A stretch of DNA of 64,000 nucleotides. It comes from G963677085 sp963677085. Its GTDB lineage: Bacteria > Planctomycetota > Planctomycetia > Pirellulales > Thermoguttaceae. Positions 53,244 to 61,583 of the stretch are shown here, piece after piece. The DNA is taken from the NCBI GenBank assembly GCA_963677085.2, contig CAXXFH010000004.1, positions 806,001-870,000 of the forward strand, in the 5' to 3' direction. The stretch's first letter is position 1; each line of letters starts with the position of its first letter. Both the position numbers and the translations under genes were made by a program. The notes under the pieces were generated by a model that was not told where the DNA came from, ran no database searches, and saw nothing but the letters and a program-made list of their open reading frames with translations.

Positions 53244-53779
53244 GTGGGCTGTTCGCCAGTGAGTTTCTGCTGGATGCAAGCCAGCAGCGACTGGCGGATA
53301 CGATAGATGGTTTGCCGGATCGAACCGACCGGACGCTTCAGCTTTTCGGCAATCTCGGTGGGCCGCTGGTTGTCGGTGTAGCGCCGCCGCAAGAGATCGC
53401 GCTGTCGCGAAGTGAGCTGGTTCAAACAGGCACGCAACTCGGCCAAACGGCGTTCCAAATCGGAGTAGCTCTTCTCGGCCTCCTGGGCCAACTCGAGCAT
53501 CAGACCTTCGTCGAATACCAGCCGGTCGCGGCCGTGCTTCTGCCAATGAGCTCGAATTTGCAGCCAAGCGATTTTGCACGCCCAGGCCCCAAAGTCGGTA
53601 CCAATCGCGAATTGGTCCAACTTCCGCCAGAGAACCAGATTGGTTTCCTGGAGGACGTCGTCCGCGCTGGCATGATTGGGCACCAGCGAGCGGATAAACG
53701 CACGCAGCCGCAACTGGTGATCGATGATGAGCTGCAAGACCTGCTCATCTTGTGACATGTGTGTCTGATTCACGCTCAT
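53240..53779 (-). CDS. ECF-type RNA polymerase sigma factor
   Basis: About 179 residues. Region 2 (LRAFIRSLVPNHASADDVLQETNLVLWRKLDQF, WACKIAWLQIRAHW) and region 4 (LTSRQRDLLRRRYTDNQRPT, GSIRQTIYRIRQSL) are clear. Sister of the sigma at 32198, same group. It overlaps the FecR gene by ATGA. ATG 53779 or 53758 (MSQDEQ) are both possible. Upstream, at 54045, lies a perfect 15-bp palindrome. Confidence 0.92.
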   Translation of the reverse strand: MSVNQTHMSQDEQVLQLIIDHQLRLRAFIRSLVPNHASADDVLQETNLVLWRKLDQFAIGTDFGAWACKIAWLQIRAHWQKHGRDRLVFDEGLMLELAQEAEKSYSDLERRLAELRACLNQLTSRQRDLLRRRYTDNQRPTEIAEKLKRPVGSIRQTIYRIRQSLLACIQQKLTGEQPT

Positions 53780-54198
53780 TTCCACGAAGACCCAAAAGGG
53801 AGCCGTGCGCTCCTCCACCTGGTAAATAACGCGGAGAACACAAACGTCAACAAAGCGGGCAGGAAACGCACATCAAATGCTTCCCTGTCAATAACTTACG
53901 TCAGAAAGCCCGTCGATCGGCCGCGACTGCGGTGATTGTGGAGGCCGAGAAACTTCCGAAACGCAGAAACACTTGCGGCGCAAGGACTTCGGAAAACGCC
54001 CAGAAGAGAAACGTCGGGCAGCAACGTGCAAAAGAAGACGTTCGAGTGGTCCGACCACTTTGACTTTACGGGTGTCAGGACAGCTTGTCTGCACCTGACT
54101 TGGCAAGGGAGGGCAAACCGTCCACAGCACCCGCCGCACTTGTCAGAAGTTTGCGCTATGCTGAAGCATAGCCTACCCCCCCTACTGGCAACCAGGCA
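53780..54198. other. Intergenic region upstream of the second sigma gene
   Basis: 419 bp with no convincing gene. It should hold the sigma promoter. It contains a perfect palindrome at 54045-54059 and a GCTATGCTGAAGCATAGCCT repeat unit (54151-54176). Confidence 0.55.
54045..54059. promoter_or_regulatory. Perfect palindrome AGTGGTCCGACCACT (GntR/FadR-like operator shape)
   Basis: Seven-base arms with a single central base; TGGTCNGACCA is the shape of FadR/GntR operators. It lies about 266 bp upstream of the second ECF sigma start. No GntR gene is present here, so the binding protein is unknown. Confidence 0.4.
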
Positions 54199-55248
54199 TC
54201 AGGTGACCAAGCAACTGTCGAGTTTGGTGCGGTCGACTTCCATGCCCAGCCCTGGGCCTTGGGGAACAGCCATCATGCCATCGACGCACTCCAGCGGTTC
54301 GGCGAGCACTTCGTCGTGAACCTGGTGACCGGCCGTTTCGTTGCAACCGGAGTAGGCTGGCGTGGCGGCGGCCAGTTGCAGCATCGCTGCGGTGGCGATT
54401 CCCACGGAAGGCTCGCCGGCCAGCAAGGCCGAAATGCCGGCAGCTTCGGCGACGGCCGCGCACTTGCGGGCAGGGATCAGCCCTCCGACCCGGGCTGGGT
54501 CGATAACGACAAACGGCGCAGCTCCGCAACGTACGGTCGACAGCACATCAGAAGGCGCACGAATCGCTTTGCCGACGGCCAGCGGTACGCTCGTTTGCCG
54601 GCCGAGCGCGGCCAGCGGATAGAGTTCGCGCGTACGCAACGGGTCGAGCAGGAACTGTAGGCCACTGAATTCCAGGTCGGCACACAGATCGCGCGCGGCC
54701 TCGGGTTCGTACTGGGCGGCGCCGTCGAACCGCAACTCCACGCGGTCTCCCACCGTTCCGCGGATCGCAGCCACGGTGGCCACATCTTGATCGGCTCGAC
54801 CGGTGGCGGCCAGGGTTTGCGTGTGGAAGCCCTGGTCGGCCATTTCCCGGGCAAGTTGCGCCAGTTGGTCAACGTCGTTGCCCAGCAGACGAACTGCGAC
54901 GGGAATCCAGCGGCGATACCCGCCACCGAACAGGTGGCTCAGCGGCTGCTGAAGCGTTTTTCCCATCAGATCCAACAGGGCCATCTCCAGGCAACACCGC
55001 AACGGGGCCACGGACAGCACTTCGAGCGTGTGTAGCTCTTCGATGTCGAAGATACTCCAACCGGCCAGCACGGGTAGCAGGGCATCGCGCCGCACGTCCA
55101 ACTCCGAAACACGCCATCGTAAAGGAGCTTCTCCCCAACCCTCTACGCCAGCGTCGGTGGCCAAGCGGACAAGCAACGACCGCAACGGTTGCTCGTTTTC
55201 GGTGGCCTCGATCTCTACGAGGTAGAATTCCAGGTCGCTGACTTTCAT
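54199..55248 (-). CDS. Enolase-superfamily (mandelate racemase/muconate lactonizing) protein lacking active-site residues
   Basis: 349 residues, aligned along the enolase-superfamily fold: N-terminal cap (residues 1-120) and barrel. The KxK base motif position is TLAATG (145-150), the first metal Asp is kept in RFDGAAQ (Asp175), but the second ligand (iEqPL) is LLDPL at 200-204 and the third (ALDES) is AVGKA at 224-228. So two metal ligands and the lysines are missing. It is unlikely to catalyse the usual enolisation. It starts 3 bp after the ispH stop, on the same strand, suggesting co-transcription. Confidence 0.82.
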   Translation of the reverse strand: MKVSDLEFYLVEIEATENEQPLRSLLVRLATDAGVEGWGEAPLRWRVSELDVRRDALLPVLAGWSIFDIEELHTLEVLSVAPLRCCLEMALLDLMGKTLQQPLSHLFGGGYRRWIPVAVRLLGNDVDQLAQLAREMADQGFHTQTLAATGRADQDVATVAAIRGTVGDRVELRFDGAAQYEPEAARDLCADLEFSGLQFLLDPLRTRELYPLAALGRQTSVPLAVGKAIRAPSDVLSTVRCGAAPFVVIDPARVGGLIPARKCAAVAEAAGISALLAGEPSVGIATAAMLQLAAATPAYSGCNETAGHQVHDEVLAEPLECVDGMMAVPQGPGLGMEVDRTKLDSCLVT

Positions 55249-55251
55249 GGT

Positions 55252-56217
55252 TCATTCCTGGCGGGCTTTTTCGCTACTCGCACTCCCCTTGCTCTGCTCC
55301 ACCAGCGGCTCGGGCAGCACAAATCGGATTTCCTCTCGGCAAATCTGATGGGTATGCACGGTTGCCGCAAAATTCTCGCAAAGCAGGTCGACACACCGCT
55401 GGACAATGTGCTCTGGAGCACTCGCACCGGCCGTGATAAGCACCGTTTCATCGCCGGTAAACCACGCGTTCTCAATGTCATCGGGCCCATCAATCAGTTG
55501 CGACGGCACCCCTTCGGCGATGGCCAGCTCGGCCAACCGCTGACTATTGGAACTATTGCGGCTTCCCACGACTAATACGATATCGGCTGTGCGCGACAAA
55601 GTACGCACTGCCTGTTGGCGATTTTGGGTTGCGTAGCAGATTTCGCGCCTCGTCGGGCCGACAATCTCCGGAAAACGCTCCCGCAACCGACCAATGATGC
55701 GGCGAGCATCGTCCATTGACAGCGTCGTCTGGGTAAGATACGCAACCCGTGCCGGGTCAGCAACCTCCAACTGGTCGACTTGCTCCGCGGTTTGCACCAG
55801 CACCATCGATTCGGGGGCTTCACCGAGCGTGCCTATAACCTCGTCGTGGCCGGCATGGCCGATCAGCACGATGGTGTAGCCCATCCGGGCGTAGCGAACG
55901 GCCTCGCGATGGACCTTGGTGACCAGGGGACACGTGGCGTCGATCGTTTGCAGCCTCCGCTCGGCCGCCTGGCGACGGATTTCCGGCGAGACACCATGGG
56001 CAGAATACAGGAGATGGGCATCGCGAGGGACCTCGTCCAAATCGTCGACAAACACCACTCCCTGGCGGCGAAAGTCGTCGACTACCCAGCGGTTGTGGAC
56101 GATCTCATGATACACGTAAATGGGCGTACCGAAGCGTTCGATCGCCCGACTTAAACTTTCGATCGCCATGTTTACGCCGGCGCAGAAGCCACGGGGCGAC
56201 GCAAGAATGATCCGCAT
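55252..56217 (-). CDS. ispH: 4-Hydroxy-3-methylbut-2-enyl diphosphate reductase
   Basis: Last step of the MEP pathway, making IPP and DMAPP; cytoplasmic 4Fe-4S enzyme. 321 residues. Cluster cysteines are visible at Cys12 (RGFCAGV), Cys96 (DATCPLVTKVH) and Cys194 (REICYATQNRQ), with catalytic Glu126 in HAGHDEVIGT. ATG 56217 gives the standard MRIILASPRGFCAG start. It lies next to the hopanoid genes and fits as precursor supply. Upstream is a repeat block (D and E) shared with the divergent hpnC promoter region. Confidence 0.96.
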   Translation of the reverse strand: MRIILASPRGFCAGVNMAIESLSRAIERFGTPIYVYHEIVHNRWVVDDFRRQGVVFVDDLDEVPRDAHLLYSAHGVSPEIRRQAAERRLQTIDATCPLVTKVHREAVRYARMGYTIVLIGHAGHDEVIGTLGEAPESMVLVQTAEQVDQLEVADPARVAYLTQTTLSMDDARRIIGRLRERFPEIVGPTRREICYATQNRQQAVRTLSRTADIVLVVGSRNSSNSQRLAELAIAEGVPSQLIDGPDDIENAWFTGDETVLITAGASAPEHIVQRCVDLLCENFAATVHTHQICREEIRFVLPEPLVEQSKGSASSEKARQE

Positions 56218-56330
56218 AGTTTCCTCATCGCGCCAAACGGTCGCACATATCGACCAAGCCATGGACTGCTGGCCGAGAAGCCATGATAATGCACGAGGCC
56301 CGGCGACGGTAGTACTCTGTCGAACCTGAT

Positions 56331-56408
56331 CCTATTGAGGTCTGCATAGCCAATAAGCGGAAGGCGACCAACGGGAGCCTGGATTTCCAGGCGTTCGGCT
56401 TTCCGAAG
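56331..56408 (+). repeat. Repeat family D, copy 2
   Basis: CCTATTGAGG, GGAAGGCGACCAACGGGAGC, then GCCTGG / CCAGGC inverted arms. Matches 15171-15240 and shares the core of families A and B. Confidence 0.75.
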
Positions 56409-56437
56409 CGATCGTCATTAATGCAGGTATCAATAGG

Positions 56438-56503
56438 GGGTGCCACGGGCAGCTTGCCTGCCCTTGCTTCAGCAGTGGTGGACAAGCTGCCACTGGCACC
56501 CAA
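56438..56503. repeat. Palindromic GTGCCAC-type repeat, copy 4
   Basis: GGGTGCCACGGGCAGC ... GCCACTGGCACCC, outer arms inverted. It would be translated if hpnC started at 56421, which argues for the ATG at 56592. Confidence 0.7.
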
Positions 56504-56591
56504 GCTGTCCAGGGCATCCGTCAATGAACAGTTGATACAGCCTCAACCGTTGCATGCCGTTTTTCGTCCGCAACAGCAACACGGCCCCTTG

Positions 56592-57530
56592 ATGACACCC
56601 CCTGCCACGAACTTCGCTTTGGATTTGCAGCGTTACGGCCCGGGCACCGGCGCGCAAAGCCCCCCCACATTGACCGAGGCACAGCAATACTGCCGGCGTC
56701 TGGCACACCGTCACTACGAGAACTTCACCGTGGCCAGCCGGCTGCTGCCTCGCGAATTGCGACAGCATTTCTGCAACGTCTACGCGTATTGCCGCTGGGC
56801 CGACGATCTGGCCGACGAGACGGGCGACGCGACCAGGAGCCTTGAATTGCTCGAATGGTGGGAAGCCGAACTCGGCGCCTGTTACGGAGGCTCGATTCGC
56901 CACCCGGTATTCGTTGCCCTAGAGGAAACCATCCGCCAGTTCGACATCCCGGCCCAACCGTTTCGCGACCTGCTGGTGGCCTTTCGACAGGATCAACGAC
57001 TGGTTCGATACGAGACGGTCGAAGACCTGCTCGGTTACTGCCGCTATTCGGCCAACCCGGTCGGTCACCTGGTACTCTACCTGGGGCGTTGTTTTTCATC
57101 CGATCGCGCCGAGTTGTCCGACTCAGTGTGCACAGGCCTGCAACTGGCCAATTTCTGGCAGGATGTTGCTCGCGACTTCGACTGCGGACGCGTTTACCTG
57201 CCGCAAGCCGAATGTCGACGCTACGGTTACACCGAAGTGGATCTGCAACAAAGGCGATGCAACGATGCGTTTCGACACATGCTCGGCGCTCTGGTTGTCG
57301 ACGCGGAAGACCGGCTACGGCGCGGATGGCCATTGATAGAACAGGTATCTCGCGAGTTGAAGCTTGACATTTCGTTGTTCATTGAGGGAGGGCTGACCAT
57401 CTTGAAGGCCATTCGAGCGCAGGGGTTCGACGTATGGACCTCCCGCCCGGTCGTCTCTAGAATGGCCAAACTACGTATCGTGGCCTCATGCTGGTGGGGG
57501 CTGTATTGGCGGAGCCTTGGGCGGCACTAG
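56592..57530 (+). CDS. hpnC: Squalene synthesis protein HpnC
   Basis: 312 residues of the trans-isoprenyl-diphosphate (squalene/phytoene synthase) fold. Aspartate-rich motifs: WADDLADE (Asp71, 72, 75) and QDVARDFDCGRVYLP (Asp191, Asp195). In the HpnCDE route HpnC converts presqualene diphosphate to hydroxysqualene. It precedes hpnD and hpnE in the same direction, separated by an unusual 326-bp gap with a long stem-loop. ATG 56592 is preferred; the upstream frame is repeat-derived. Confidence 0.92.
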   Translation: MTPPATNFALDLQRYGPGTGAQSPPTLTEAQQYCRRLAHRHYENFTVASRLLPRELRQHFCNVYAYCRWADDLADETGDATRSLELLEWWEAELGACYGGSIRHPVFVALEETIRQFDIPAQPFRDLLVAFRQDQRLVRYETVEDLLGYCRYSANPVGHLVLYLGRCFSSDRAELSDSVCTGLQLANFWQDVARDFDCGRVYLPQAECRRYGYTEVDLQQRRCNDAFRHMLGALVVDAEDRLRRGWPLIEQVSRELKLDISLFIEGGLTILKAIRAQGFDVWTSRPVVSRMAKLRIVASCWWGLYWRSLGRH

Positions 57531-57583
57531 TGCTTTGTTAACTTGTAACACGTCGGCCATCGGCCAAATGAAAATGAGAACGA

Positions 57584-57681
57584 TTTGAAAGGAATCGCGA
57601 AAACACGAAAGAGCGAAAGACAGAAAAATCGTGATTTTCTTTCGCGTTCTCGCGTTTTCGCGATCAAAAGAAACTTTCAAA
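57584..57681. repeat. Long A/G-rich stem-loop
   Basis: Outer arms TTTGAAAG / CTTTCAAA and inner arms TCGCGAAAAC / GTTTTCGCGA plus GATTTT-type centre: a near-complete 98-nt hairpin with GAAA-rich left strand. It separates hpnC from hpnD. Confidence 0.85.
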
Positions 57682-57734
57682 TACGTCTTTCTATTCCAGA
57701 TGGCTGGATCGTTACGTCAACTTATGGTTCGTGC

Positions 57735-57794
57735 GTGCCACTGGCTGCTTGTCAGCCAGTGCTGAACACGGGCATACAAGCTGCCCGTGACACC
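57735..57794. repeat. Palindromic GTGCCACTGGC-type repeat, copy 5
   Basis: GTGCCACTGGCTGCTTGTCA ... GTGACACCC; same family as 40799 and 7364, about 60 bp before hpnD. Confidence 0.75.
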
Positions 57795-57856
57795 CGATCC
57801 ATGATCTTGAACTAGACGGACTACTAGCCGATAAGCGGACTCTGCGCAGGCGGATC

Positions 57857-58765
57857 ATGACCTTTTCTGACGATGCCATTAAACACAGCTACGACGCCTG
57901 TCACCGTGTAGCCCGTCGCTCCGGTTCCAACTTCTACGCGACGTTTCTGCGGCTGCCCACCGAGAAACGTCGTGCTATGGAGGCGCTGTACGCCTTCATG
58001 CGGCATACCGACGATTTGGTAGATGCACCCCAGTCGGTTGAAGTCCGTCGCACGTCGTTGCAGCAGTGGCGAGATGCGTTGGCGGCCGCGTTGACGACTT
58101 CCGCAGACATCACGCCACGGGACGATCGCGTGGCCGACGCCTTATTGCCCGCGGTGGCCGACACAGTCGCGCGTTTCGATATTCCGCCCGTACATCTGGA
58201 GGCGGTGATCGACGGCGTCGAGCAGGATCTTACGAAGCGTCGTTACCAGAATTTCGACGAGTTGGTGTGGTACTGCGAGCACGTGGCATCGGCCGTCGGG
58301 CTAGCTTGCATTTGCATTTGGGGTTTTTCTGGCCCCGAAGCCATTGAACCGGCCCGGCAAAGCGGTATCGCCATGCAGTTGACCAATATCCTTCGGGATC
58401 TCAAGGAAGATGCCCAACAGGATCGGGTGTATTTGCCCGCGGAGGACCTGCTGCGTTACGATTATACGGCCGACGACCTAAAGCAGGGAATAACCGACGA
58501 GCGATTCGACTGCTTGATCGCTTTTCAGATTGAGCGAGCCGAGCGGTTCTACCACGAGGGCGAGGCGTTGCAGCCCATGCTCAGCCGCGAAGGTCAACGG
58601 GCCTTCGGCTTGATGATGGATACGTACCACGGCCTGTTGCAGCAGATACGGCGCAACCCTCGCGACATCATGCAGCGTCGTATTTCGCTAGGGCGGCCGA
58701 AAAAGCTTCGGCTTTTGGCCCGTTGGCTATTGCGATCACCGGAGGCCAACGTATTGGCCCGATGA
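57857..58765 (+). CDS. hpnD: Presqualene diphosphate synthase HpnD
   Basis: 302 residues, squalene/phytoene-synthase fold with the two Asp motifs: HTDDLVDAP (Asp52, 53, 56) and LRDLKEDAQQDRVYLP (Asp181, Asp185). It joins two farnesyl diphosphates to presqualene diphosphate. The stop TGA abuts the start of hpnE with no gap, so the two are translated together. Confidence 0.95.
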   Translation: MTFSDDAIKHSYDACHRVARRSGSNFYATFLRLPTEKRRAMEALYAFMRHTDDLVDAPQSVEVRRTSLQQWRDALAAALTTSADITPRDDRVADALLPAVADTVARFDIPPVHLEAVIDGVEQDLTKRRYQNFDELVWYCEHVASAVGLACICIWGFSGPEAIEPARQSGIAMQLTNILRDLKEDAQQDRVYLPAEDLLRYDYTADDLKQGITDERFDCLIAFQIERAERFYHEGEALQPMLSREGQRAFGLMMDTYHGLLQQIRRNPRDIMQRRISLGRPKKLRLLARWLLRSPEANVLAR

Positions 58766-60220
58766 TTGGGGGTTCGGAAATCTGTGGGGAGTCCGGAGTT
58801 GGAAACACGGCAACACAACTCGACATTGGCGGTCGTCGGCGGCGGTCTCGCCGGGCTGGCGGCAGCCGTGGCCGCTGTCGAGCGGGGGCTGCGTGTCGAG
58901 CTGTTCGAACAGCGCCCACATTTAGGCGGTCGGGCCGGTTCGTTTCGCGATCCGGTTGCCGGCTGCACAATCGACTACTGCCAACACGCCGCGTTGGGCT
59001 GTTGCACCAATTTTCTCGATCTCTGCCGTCGCACGGGCTTGGACACCGCGCTGGAAAGCCATCGCACGCTGCATTTTATCAGCGCCGCGGGCGAATGTTT
59101 CGACCTTTCGCCGTCGACCTGGCTGCCGGCCCCGCTGCACCTTTTGCCTGCACTACCCCATTTTCGGCTGCTCTCGTTTTCCGAGCGGCTGCATGTCTGC
59201 GAGGCAATGCTTCGGCTTGTCCGATGGCAGCCCACATCGGCCGACGATGATCACTCCTTCAGCGTCTGGCTGCGACAACTTCGGCAGTCGAAACAGGCCG
59301 TCGCCTGTTTTTGGCAGCCGATTGTCGTCAGTGCCTTAGCGGAATCGCTCGATCGGGTTTCGTTGACCGCGGCCCGGCAGGTGTTCGTCGATGGGCTGCT
59401 GGCCCATCCCCATGCGGCCGATATATGGTTGCCCAACGTACCGTTGGCCGAACTGTTCGACCGGCGTCTTGGCAAATGGCTTACCGAACGCGGGGTAATC
59501 GTGCATCGGCATACCAGCGTTCGCTGCCTTGAAGGAAGCGCCGAGGGAGTATCGGAACTGGTTTTAGCCGATGGAACGCGACGGTCGTTCGACTCCGTCG
59601 TCTTGGCCCTGCCGTGGCGTACGGCGCGATCGGTACTGGCCGCCCCCCTCGCAGCGGCACTACCCAAGTTGAACAAGTTGGACAAAATCGAGGCCCTTCC
59701 GATCACGGCCGTACACCTTTGGCTCGACCGACAAGTGGTGTTCCTGCGACACGCGATGATGGTCGAACGCTTGAGCCAATGGATGTTTCAGCACGATCAC
59801 GCCAGCCTGCTTGCCGACCCAAAGAAACCAGGATTTTATTACCAGATAGTCATCAGCGGCAATTCCGTGCTGGGTTATCACCGCCAAGACATAATGGCCG
59901 CCGTGTTTCGCGATCTGCAAGTGATCTGGCCGGTGGCACGCGACGCCAAAGTATTGCACTGGCGGGTGGTAACGCAACCGCGTGCGGTGTTTTCCATGCA
60001 ACCAGGCGTCGACCAGCTTCGCGCTGGCCAGACCACGCCGGTAGACAACCTTTTCCTGGCCGGCGACTGGACCCAAACCGGTTGGCCCAGCACGATGGAA
60101 GGCGCCGTTCGCAGTGGTTATCGAGCGGTGGAAGCGTTGCTGCGATCACAGCGGCGCGTGGAACACATCGAGCAAAACGACTTACCGCGGAATCTCTTGC
60201 TACGCTGGCTGACACGCTAA
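58766..60220 (+). CDS. hpnE: Hydroxysqualene dehydroxylase HpnE
   Basis: About 484 residues, FAD-dependent amine-oxidase-fold enzyme: GGGLAGLAAAVAAVERGLRV (residues 25-44), PHLGGRAGSF, and a C-terminal LFLAGDWTQTGWPSTMEGAV motif. It reduces hydroxysqualene to squalene. The frame starts at a TTG directly after the hpnD stop; a GTG at 58784 is an alternative. It ends 11 bp from the convergent radical SAM gene stop. Confidence 0.93.
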   Translation: MGVRKSVGSPELETRQHNSTLAVVGGGLAGLAAAVAAVERGLRVELFEQRPHLGGRAGSFRDPVAGCTIDYCQHAALGCCTNFLDLCRRTGLDTALESHRTLHFISAAGECFDLSPSTWLPAPLHLLPALPHFRLLSFSERLHVCEAMLRLVRWQPTSADDDHSFSVWLRQLRQSKQAVACFWQPIVVSALAESLDRVSLTAARQVFVDGLLAHPHAADIWLPNVPLAELFDRRLGKWLTERGVIVHRHTSVRCLEGSAEGVSELVLADGTRRSFDSVVLALPWRTARSVLAAPLAAALPKLNKLDKIEALPITAVHLWLDRQVVFLRHAMMVERLSQWMFQHDHASLLADPKKPGFYYQIVISGNSVLGYHRQDIMAAVFRDLQVIWPVARDAKVLHWRVVTQPRAVFSMQPGVDQLRAGQTTPVDNLFLAGDWTQTGWPSTMEGAVRSGYRAVEALLRSQRRVEHIEQNDLPRNLLLRWLTR

Positions 60221-60230
60221 GCCAGGGCGA

Positions 60231-61421
60231 TCACCCGTAGCCTCCCATGCCGAAAAACAGCCGTCGCTTGAGGTAGCGGTATACCCAGTAGTCCTCCGGG
60301 ATCTCTTCGCCCGGCAGGTGGTGACTCGTTCGGGCGACCGCGGCGTCGATCTCGGCCAAGGCATCTCGACCGCTGTAGTCTCCCGCGCCCATGCCACGCA
60401 TATACTCGACCAACTCCTGCGGATGCTCCAGGATCACGCAGCCGCGTGTCCGCTGATCGACAAACTCTTGAAACCCCCGTAGGAACTCGCTCTGGTTGAT
60501 CGTGGTGAACAGGTCGCCCTGGTTGTCGCCGATTGACTGGCATGCGAACGACAACGGCGGACACGGCTCGATGCTTCCCTGCGGACCGATGTGAAACCCC
60601 AACCCCAACGCCGCGGGACAAACGGCCCGACCTTGGGCATCCCAATAGGTGTCGATGAGCACGATCGGATGGCGGCGCCGTAGCTGAAGCAACCGACGCC
60701 GAAGCCCTAGCATTTGCTCTCGCGACACGCAGAACTCGGGCGACGGATCGGCCCCCACCGGGCGATAGACGTAATACCACAGGTACATCGCCCCGCAATC
60801 GATGATTTGCCGAACGTAGGCATCGCTGAGCACGTCGTCGAGATTGCGGCCGGTGGCCGTCGTGGCCACACCAAAAAGAATTTTGTTTTCGTGGAGTCGA
60901 GCGAGGCCTTCTTGTACCGCCCGATACACACCCTGCCCACGGCGATCGTCGTTTTGCTCTTCCGACCCGTCGATGCTCACCAGCGGCGTGACGTTTCCCA
61001 GGCGACGGATGCGTTTCGCGTTCTCGTCGCTAAAGAACATCCCGTTGGTGATGATCTGAAAGTAACACTCGGGATGCCGCTCGATGATTTCCCACAGGGC
61101 CGTGTACATCATCGGTTCCCCACCCAGCAGGGTGTAAAAGTAGGATCCGTGCCGCTTGCCCACCTCGATCATGGAGTCGATGTCGTGGGGGTCAAGCTGA
61201 TGGCGAGGGCCTTGGCTGTCGATCCAGCAGCCGTGACAGCGGAGATTGCAGGCGTTCGTCAGAGCGAAAAACAAAAACGGCGGAAACAACTCGCCACGAC
61301 GCGTTCGACGCCGGTACGCACGAATCGCCCCGGTCCCCTTGAACACCCAAAGATGGGCCGCTTTCAACAATAACCGGGGCGAAACCTCTGTCGTCAGGCG
61401 GTAGGCAAGTCGGGTGAGCAT
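60231..61421 (-). CDS. Radical SAM protein (SPASM-like)
   Basis: 396 residues. The radical SAM cluster motif is CNLRCHGC (Cys58, 62, 65), followed by a GGEP-type motif (LLGGEPMMY), and a Cys-containing C-terminal extension (CPAALGLGFHIGPQGSIEPC and SFACQSIGD) that may bind extra Fe-S clusters. It is not the classical HpnH arrangement, but it stands inside the hopanoid region between hpnE and the cyclase, so a role in hopanoid or other lipid modification is possible. It is on the opposite strand. Confidence 0.88.
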   Translation of the reverse strand: MLTRLAYRLTTEVSPRLLLKAAHLWVFKGTGAIRAYRRRTRRGELFPPFLFFALTNACNLRCHGCWIDSQGPRHQLDPHDIDSMIEVGKRHGSYFYTLLGGEPMMYTALWEIIERHPECYFQIITNGMFFSDENAKRIRRLGNVTPLVSIDGSEEQNDDRRGQGVYRAVQEGLARLHENKILFGVATTATGRNLDDVLSDAYVRQIIDCGAMYLWYYVYRPVGADPSPEFCVSREQMLGLRRRLLQLRRRHPIVLIDTYWDAQGRAVCPAALGLGFHIGPQGSIEPCPPLSFACQSIGDNQGDLFTTINQSEFLRGFQEFVDQRTRGCVILEHPQELVEYMRGMGAGDYSGRDALAEIDAAVARTSHHLPGEEIPEDYWVYRYLKRRLFFGMGGYG

Positions 61422-61469
61422 GGCGTGGCGCTCGGAGCGCGGAGTGTGTGATTTGTCAAACCCAAGTGA

Positions 61470-61583
61470 CGGGTACCATGGGCAGAAAAGCCTGCCCTTG
61501 TCTCCGCAGTGGCAAAGGGTACCATGAGCAACTTGTCCACCCTTGCCCCAGAAGTGGCGGACAAACTGCCGCTGGCACCCACA
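61470..61583. repeat. Palindromic GTGCCAC-type repeat, compound copy 6
   Basis: Two GGTACCATG units and a GCTGGCACCC end; aligned with 56438-56503. Hairpin potential but more diverged. Confidence 0.6.

Larger units (their letters stand above)
56218..56591. other. Divergent ispH/hpnC region with repeats
   Basis: 374 bp. Repeat family D copy 2 at 56331-56408 and a GTGCCACGGGCAGC...GCCACTGGCACC repeat at 56438-56503. The rest probably holds both promoters. Confidence 0.6.
57531..57856. other. hpnC-hpnD gap with a long stem-loop and palindromic repeat
   Basis: 326 bp holding a 98-nt inverted repeat (57584-57681) and a GTGCCACTGGC-type repeat (57735-57794). No gene. Confidence 0.7.

Noticed and set aside
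60231..61421. Labelling the radical SAM gene hpnH
   Set aside because: The context fits, but the N-terminus and the Cys-containing C-terminal extension differ from HpnH as I know it, so the symbol is not given.
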